DNA of 64,000 nt, from positions 14,888,603 through 14,952,602 of the forward strand of contig JAULJL010000040.1 in NCBI GenBank assembly GCA_030761205.1. The letters run 5' to 3'. The DNA is from Fremontodendron californicum (Eukaryota; Streptophyta; Magnoliopsida; Malvales; Malvaceae). Position 1 is the first letter of the stretch, and each line of letters begins with the position of its first letter. The notes under the pieces are model-generated. The model did not search any database and was not told the origin of the DNA. It saw only the letters and a list, made by a program, of their open reading frames with translations. The position numbers were made by a program, and so were the translations under genes. Shown one piece after another: positions 58,701-64,000 of the stretch.

Positions 58701-59632
58701 ATGGAAATCTTGGAAAAAATTGAACATACTCATGTCGGACACATACCCGTGTCCGACACTCACACCCGAGTCCGAGTAACATAGATGGTAACTACTTTTA
58801 GAACCCAAGATATACAGAAATGGCCTTAAATTAAAAACATGTTCATCATTTAACCCCTATTTCTTTTCAGGTACCATGTTCCTCGGTCTTGGTTGAAGCC
58901 TACACAAAATTTGTTGGTTCTTTTTGAGGAACTTGGAGGAGATCCGTCGAGAATCTCACTTGTAAAAAGATCTGTATCCAGCGTTTGTTCTGAGATCTCT
59001 GAGTATCACCCGAATTTTAAGAACTGGCAGATTGAAAGCTATGGAAAGGCAGAAGAGTTTCACAGACCGAAGCTTCACTTGCACTGTAGTCCTGGACAAT
59101 CTATCTCTTTCATTAAATTTGCAAGCTTTGGAACTCCTTTGGGAACTTGTGGAAGTTACCAGCAAGGCCCTTGCCATGCTCCTGCTTCATATGCCATCTT
59201 GGAGAAGGTATTCTAAACCTATGTTACTTGGACTCGGTTTTGAGTGTCGGACACGGGTATGCGTCTAACACGGATATGTTCAATTTTTTTCAAGATTTTC
59301 ATGTATTTGGAGGGTCCTTGGAAGATCATATTCCCATATCCATTTCCGGATATGTGTCGGACACGGGTACTTCAAGAAAAAATTGAAGAGTTGGAGCAGC
59401 ATAGATTCTAACTTTCTTGTCAACAGATAAACTAAAACTTGCATTGCATTCTCACCATGTTCTACTATTTGATGTTTCACAGAAGTGTATAGGGAAGCAA
59501 AGATGTACGGTCACCATAGCCAACAGTAACTTTGGACAAGATCCATGTCCGAATGTGTTGAAACGGTTGTCGGTCGAAGCTGTTTGTGCTCCTATGTCTT
59601 CAACTACAGTACAGCCCAACTGGGGAGGTTAA
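52762..59632 (+). CDS. BGAL3: Beta-galactosidase, GH35, BGAL3-like, with a frameshift in exon 10
   Basis: Nineteen exons: 52762-52935, 53038-53133, 53272-53384, 53546-53612, 53776-53868, 54072-54215, 54613-54701, 54802-54907, 54996-55083, 55691-55801, 55894-56058, 56191-56369, 56817-56926, 57007-57116, 57975-58085, 58174-58287, 58380-58582, 58871-59207, 59483-59632. Signal peptide at 1-27. GH35 signature [14 protein letters not shown] with acid/base Glu185; probable nucleophile Glu254 in [10 protein letters not shown] jelly-roll region follows, then a C-terminal SUEL-type galactose-binding lectin ([12 protein letters not shown] to VEAVCAP). The enzyme trims galactosyl side chains of wall polysaccharides in the apoplast. 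All phases fit except exon 10: 111 nt where the flanking phases need a length that is 2 nt longer modulo 3. After ISAD the frame slips and TSLGSFQQ continues in another frame, which implies about 8 nt lost. The full gene would otherwise encode about 855 aa, the family length. Intron 9 holds two family A MITEs (one truncated); introns 12, 17 and 18 hold one each and intron 14 two. Confidence 0.9.
54257..54496 (+). repeat. 53-bp direct repeats flanking a poly(A)-ended insert (intron 6 of BGAL)
   Basis: 54257-54309 and 54444-54496 are identical as far as I can see. The 134 bp between them end in twelve A residues. This looks like a retroposed segment with an unusually long target duplication, or a local tandem duplication. 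Confidence 0.75.
55201..55269 (+). repeat. hAT-like MITE, family A, truncated (BGAL intron 9)
   Basis: Only the first 69 bp (CTATGTTACTCGG through GGGTATGTTCAATT) remain, with the subterminal repeat unit doubled. Confidence 0.8.
55320..55486 (-). repeat. hAT-like MITE, family A, inverted (BGAL intron 9)
   Basis: 167 bp with a perfect 8-bp duplication CTTATTTC (55312-55319, 55487-55494). It lies 50 bp from a truncated copy in the other orientation. Confidence 0.92.
56382..56400. repeat. Poly(C) tract in BGAL intron 12
   Basis: About 17 consecutive C, a length at which sequencing is error-prone. It begins 13 bp after exon 12. Confidence 0.9.
56551..56716 (+). repeat. hAT-like MITE, family A (BGAL intron 12)
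   Basis: 166 bp with a perfect 8-bp duplication TTCATCAT (56543-56550, 56717-56724). Confidence 0.92.
57242..57422 (+). repeat. hAT-like MITE, family A (BGAL intron 14, first copy)
   Basis: 181 bp with a perfect 8-bp duplication CCTATCCT (57234-57241, 57423-57430). Confidence 0.92.
57656..57829 (+). repeat. hAT-like MITE, family A (BGAL intron 14, second copy)
   Basis: 174 bp; flanks CTCTATAG and CTCTGTAG match at seven of eight positions. Confidence 0.88.
58588..58784 (-). repeat. hAT-like MITE, family A, inserted across the BGAL exon 17 donor
   Basis: 197 bp, inverted. The 8-bp duplication ATGGTAAT (58580-58587) and ATGGTAAC (58785-58792) contains the last three exon bases and the splice donor, so the donor now exists on both sides of the element. 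The left one is used in the intact protein model. Confidence 0.88.
59219..59404 (+). repeat. hAT-like MITE, family A, 11 bp after the BGAL exon 18 donor
   Basis: 186 bp. Flanks TTCTAAAC and ATTCTAAC suggest a target duplication with a small indel. It fills most of intron 18. Confidence 0.85.
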
Positions 59633-61555
59633 ATTTAGATTGAAAGATTCACAGAACAACTCCATAAGGTTTGCATCTAGTAATTTAACTATACACTATC
59701 AGCATTTGAAGCAAAGTAGCAAAGAAGAAATTAAATGAAGAGTGCAAAGAATAGGCTTTTAGTTAGAATTAGATTGAGTGCCATAAGAGTTTCAAACGGA
59801 GGGCTTTGGCAAAAGGTGTTTAGTTATTTTAATTTAATGTTTCATTTAAGTGGGGGTTATTAGATTCCTGTAAATTAATTATTTACTATAAGATTGGTGA
59901 GTTTCTTGATTCTTTGGGTCCTGCAATTTGGGTCCTAAAGGTGTGATTTCTGTTTGCATCATTGGGGAAAAATCCAACCCTTGTTAGGTTCATGTTGGGA
60001 GCGGTTCCTAGTATGGCCATTGTTTTTATGTGCAGTTACTGATTAAAGAGCCTTCTTTTTTTCAGTTGTTTCCTTTTCTTTCCCTTCTGGTTGAATGCCA
60101 TTAATTTCTAATGTTATCCTTAAATTATGCTTTCCCACACCACTGTTGAAAGCTGAAACAGCCGGAAATGGAGGCATTCGGCAGCTGTAATTTAGAACCC
60201 AATGTGATCATGTAACACTAGTATTCCAATCTCACTATTGTAATTACTGGGTAAAGGGTGGAATCGAGTTGAGCCGAGCTTAAATTGTAAGAAGCTCGAG
60301 ATCGAACTTGACTCGAAATTTGAGGTCCGTAGTTTGGCTTGAACTCGATCGAATTTTATTTTTAAAATTCGAGCTCGATTCGAGATAAAAATCGAACTGT
60401 TCGAGCTCGCTCGATTACCTAGTAAAAAATGAGCTTGATTTTCATGCTCGACTTCAAATTCGATTATTTGTGCTTGAACTCGAGTTCGAATTGAGATTTT
60501 TTCAATACTAATTAAAAATAAAAAACTCGAATAGGCTCGCGAGCTACTCAAATCAAGTATTAGGATACTCAAATTTGACTCGTTCGATAATTCGAGCTCG
60601 GCTCGACAATAATCGAACCGAATTCGAATTTTTTTGAGCTAAACTCGAATAACTTGCGAATATAAATGTCTTGTTTACGCCCTGGATATAAACATATAGG
60701 TACAGCCGTATAACCCAGCAGCAAAGTCCAAGTTGAAGTTTCCAAAAGCCATTTTGAGTTTAACATGCGATCAAACTAAGGTCTAATCCATCAAAGGTAT
60801 CTGTCTTTATCATTTTTGTCGGTTGACAAAATATTGACAATATACACAGATTATCTCCTGATAAACCGTAAGCATCCAATAAACCATCAAAACTAAAGTT
60901 TCTGAATATAGTCGGTCCCATGAAGATTGAAAATAGATATCAGCAATCAAAGCAAGTAAAATGAGTTTCTGAATATGTTCCCCCTTAGAAGTGAACACAC
61001 ATTTCCATGGCAATGAAACCAGCATCTCTCAATATCTAGGCAAGTAGGTAGTAGTACTGAGATGTAAATTGCTTTCCAATTTACTATAATAATCTCATCT
61101 TCAAACCATGTCACAATATCGAAAGATTTTGCAGAGATTTCTTGCATAAAATCAATTTATAACTGATCTCATTCACCAAAAAAATCAGACAGAAAGTTCC
61201 CTGAGACCATTGCTTGCGCTACCACTTTCATTTTGCTGAACAAATTAACCCACTAAAATAAACCTTGCAATAAATGGGCTTTGTGAGGTTCTATAATCTT
61301 GCCATTTGGATTTGGGTTTTGCTTGGCACATAAGAAAACATCCTGTTAATGGGTTAGAAAATCTTTTTTGGGAGAAATGAGAAACCGAAAGTTTCCAACG
61401 AATTCCCTTCTCCAACTCTTTCGGATCTTGAGACATTCCAACTTGGAATGTTTCTTCTCTCTTACATCTCCTCCACAAATAAAGCTTAATCTTCACCATG
61501 TTTTTTATTTTTATTTTTTAATCTCCATTTTCTCTTCGTTTCTACTCAAACCAAA
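59633..61555. other. Intergenic: BGAL 3' end, repeat, methyltransferase promoter
   Basis: The BGAL 3' UTR probably extends a few hundred bases. A GAGCTCG/CTCGAG-rich inverted-repeat element lies at about 60245-60690. The remaining 0.9 kb, which I cannot assign, precedes the methyltransferase ATG; its leader is CT-rich (61480-61555). No further gene recognised. Confidence 0.5.
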
Positions 61556-63543
61556 ATGGCAATCGGAGGAAAGTCTCGTAGTAACAAGCGTTCATCGTCA
61601 ACTTCATATGCATCCACTGTAACCACTGTTGTCTTTGTAACCTTATGCGTTTTTGGTGTATGGATGCTCACTTCCAACTCCGTTGCATCCCCACAAACAA
61701 CCACCGCTCGCACCGCCACTGACACTAATGGCGCCGGTGGCGACAATGCGTTTTCTGCTTCAAGTGATGAACAAACCACCAAAATTAATGATGATCAGAA
61801 AGACAAAGCTGTCTTTGAAGATAATCCAGGCCAACTCCCTGATGATGCCATCAAACCTGACGATGATAAGGCAAGCGAATCTGATGAGGATAAAGGGAAA
61901 GAATTAGGTGCAGCAGTTGAGGAGAACCAAGCTGGTTTACAAGGAAAAGAATCAGCTGAAGAACAGGAAAAGCAGAAATTTAGTGAAACTCAGATATCGG
62001 AGGAAAGTGTTTTGACTCAAAACCAACAATCGGAGCAAACTAGCCCGAAGGAATTTGAGGAAAATAAGCAGACGAGAAATGAAGAAACCAACAATCAGGA
62101 TTCAGAAGAAGATCAAAGTCAAAGTGACGAAAAGCAAAAGCAAGACGTTGAAAGCAATGAAGAAACGCAAGAAACAATTACAAATGGGAAAACAAAGGAA
62201 GATATTGATCAAGAGAGATCAAAGAATGAGATAACGGAATTAGAAGATGAATTACAAAAGGGAAACAAACAACAACAACAACAACAAAGTCAAGAGCAGC
62301 AACAAGAGTTGCAAATGCAAGGGATTGCAAACACCACTTTTAGCGACGAAACAAAGGACAAACAGAAAGAAATTCTAAACGCTACTCAAACTGATACGTT
62401 CCAAAGTTTACTAAAGACATCAACAAACCAGTTGGAAACGGCAGAGAAAGACACCCAAAGTGAAGCTCAGAATCAGGAAACAACTCAACAACAGCACTCC
62501 CAAAAAGAAGAGAATAATATTTCGAATGAATCAAACTCGGAAGATCAGTCGTTAGGAAGTTCTATTCCAAAAGAGTCCACCGAGTCTAAGAAGTCATGGA
62601 AGACGCAGAAGACTCAATCAGAGATCGAAAAGGAGAGACGGAAGGACGAATCAAACGGTAAAGCGAGCATCTATGGTTACATTTGGCAGTTATGTAATGT
62701 CACTGCTGGTCCTGATTACATACCATGTTTGGACAACGAGAAAGCTTTGAAGAAATTACACAGTACCAGGCACTTCGAGCATCGGGAGAGACATTGCCCT
62801 GAGGAGGGACCAACATGTTTGGTCCCACTTCCGGAGGGATACAAAAGGCCCATCTCCTGGCCCCAAAGCAGAGATAAGGTAAGATTGAATTAGATCCGTC
62901 AGATGAGAATGGATAGTGCGGATTCGGATATTTGTAATTATCTGATTCATTTTTTGTGAATTCGGAATGGATGCGGATATGAAATCTCGAATATTCATTA
63001 TCCGAATCCGTATTACTTATAAGAATAACAGATTTCGATATCCAAATCCGCTATTTGAATCCGTACTTTTTCGAATTCGGATTCAGATATCCGAATCCAT
63101 TATCCATTTATTTGAATTTGAATTTTTTTATTTTATATTTTTATTTAAATTTTTTTACTTACTGAATTCGAATATTTAACGGATTCAGATATCCAATGGA
63201 TAATGTTATTTAATTCAGATTCGAATAGTAATATTCGGATTTAATGCGGATAATAAACGAATTCCAATTTTACGAATTCAATTTCAAATATTATAAAAAA
63301 AAAAAAAAAAACAGATATCTGACCTGCTGTCCTCCCTGAACCCTTATTATGATTTTTGGCCGGAGATGTAACTTGTTTGCTGTGGTCCGACAGATATGGT
63401 ACCATAATGTACCACATACGAAGCTGGCTCAGGTGAAAGGGCACCAAAACTGGGTTAAAGTGAGCGGTGAGTTCTTGACTTTCCCTGGTGGAGGGACCCA
63501 ATTCATCCATGGCGCCCTCCACTACATCGACTTTGTCGAACAG
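61556..63543 (+). CDS. PMT24/25/26-type putative methyltransferase, 5' part (gene leaves the window)
   Basis: Exon 1 (61556-62878, 441 codons) and exon 2 (63394-63543, 50 codons) are joined in phase 0 (SRDK|IWYHNVPH). More exons must lie beyond 64000. The protein is a type II Golgi membrane protein: basic N-terminus (GGKSRSNKRSSS), one membrane helix (about 22-40, VTTVVFVTLCVFGVWML), then a long acidic, Glu/Gln/Lys-rich stalk of about 330 residues with a poly-Gln tract near 238-245. The lumenal domain begins at IYGYIWQLCNVTAGPDYIPCLDN and continues with HCPEEGPTCLVPLPEGYKRP, the start of the plant QUASIMODO-like DUF248 domain thought to methylate pectin in the Golgi. The SAM-binding part starts in exon 2 (GGGTQFIHGALHYIDFVEQ). 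The long stalk separates PMT24-26 from shorter relatives. The 515-bp intron 1 is almost filled by a family F element. Confidence 0.93.
62905..63335. repeat. ATCCGAATCC-rich element (family F) inside the methyltransferase intron 1
   Basis: Alternating GGATTCGGATAT and ATATCCGAATCC segments around an AT-rich core, related to 44936-45440. It begins about 27 bp after the exon 1 donor. Confidence 0.6.
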
Positions 63544-63905
63544 GTAAGAATTCCAGAAGGCCCATCAACTGAAAATGCTATAGTAATCTAAGGGTATAAT
63601 TGACATATTCAATCTGAAATATTTTTAACTTGTTTATTGATGTTCTATCTGACTACATAATGCTGCTTGTATTATGATAAAATACAAATTTATGTTTCTT
63701 CACTCTTCATCTGATCTCTTAACTTTCAATTACTATAAAATTACAATAAAGATTCTCTTTTTTTTTGCTTATGAATCTGTAATTATGATGTTTTAAATTC
63801 TAGACACTAGCTTTGTTATCCTGAAATTGATAGAGAGACTTAGAAGTAAGATAACTAGGGATTAGAGATTACCATACTATATGTTGAGAATGAAGATTAT
63901 ACGTA

Positions 63906-64000
63906 GACCTGATAATATTGAACACGATACAGAAAAATAACTATAAACATGATACGATATGAAAAAAAAAGCACTAACACGATATGAATACACGAATGTT
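63906..64000. repeat. ACACGA-rich MITE (family B), cut by the window edge
   Basis: Starts with TAGACCTGATAATATTG, the family B left end, then AACACGATACAG and GAATACACGAATGT. It lies in intron 2 of the methyltransferase gene. Confidence 0.75.

Noticed and set aside
58350..58808. 152-codon open frame on the minus strand
   Set aside because: It runs antisense to BGAL exon 17 and through an inverted MITE copy. MITE-derived frames like this recur at every copy of the family.
1..64000. CRISPR arrays, bacterial operons or organellar insertions
   Set aside because: No regularly spaced identical repeats and no organelle-like or prokaryotic gene order. All direct repeats are transposon-derived or microsatellites.

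Overview
This is nuclear DNA from a flowering plant, almost certainly a eudicot. The genes have many GT-AG introns, the spacers are very AT-rich, and every recognisable protein belongs to a plant family (group C MAP kinase, S1 bZIP with its sucrose-responsive upstream peptide, class III peroxidase, UBC16-18-type E2, GH35 beta-galactosidase with a C-terminal lectin domain, PMT24-26-type methyltransferase). No species marker is decisive.

Layout. Positions 1-9257 are a minus-strand Ty3/gypsy retroelement of the Athila type in an unusual arrangement. A truncated element (LTR fragment, pol, two extra ORFs, 3' noncoding DNA, polypurine tract) runs into a complete 1.49-kb LTR. That same LTR is followed by a tRNA-Asp primer-binding site and an open gag that leaves the window, so two element copies share one LTR. 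Host genes follow: MPK7-like MAP kinase (10920-13857, +), S1 bZIP (19026-19514, +), a 16-exon single-pass membrane protein of unknown function (21817-27619, +), class III peroxidase (31675-33511, +), ubiquitin-conjugating E2 (37331-34915, -), a gene-poor and transposon-rich stretch (about 37.4-52.5 kb), beta-galactosidase (52762-59632, +), and the 5' part of a PMT26-like methyltransferase (61556 to beyond 64000, +).

Most interesting content. (1) Between integrase and the polypurine tract, where Athila elements keep an env-like ORF, there are two separate ORFs. One is a small basic protein with a Cys4 cluster that resembles the cysteine-rich nucleic-acid-binding (silencing-suppressor) proteins of carlavirus-type plant viruses. 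The other is a LOG-type cytokinin-activating phosphoribohydrolase. A consensus 3' splice site sits directly upstream of each ATG, suggesting spliced subgenomic mRNAs. A retroelement carrying a suppressor-like protein and a hormone-activating enzyme is the best candidate here for an undescribed system. (2) Two otherwise intact host genes carry single disabling lesions: a TAA at codon 44 of the E2, and a frameshift in exon 10 of the beta-galactosidase. (3) A roughly 180-bp hAT-like MITE, with TIR CTATGTTACTCGGACTC and 8-bp target duplications, occurs about 18 times, mostly in introns. One copy sits across a splice donor and duplicates it.

All homology statements come from reading the translations, not from searches. 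Exon boundaries were chosen by GT-AG sites, phase and protein continuity.
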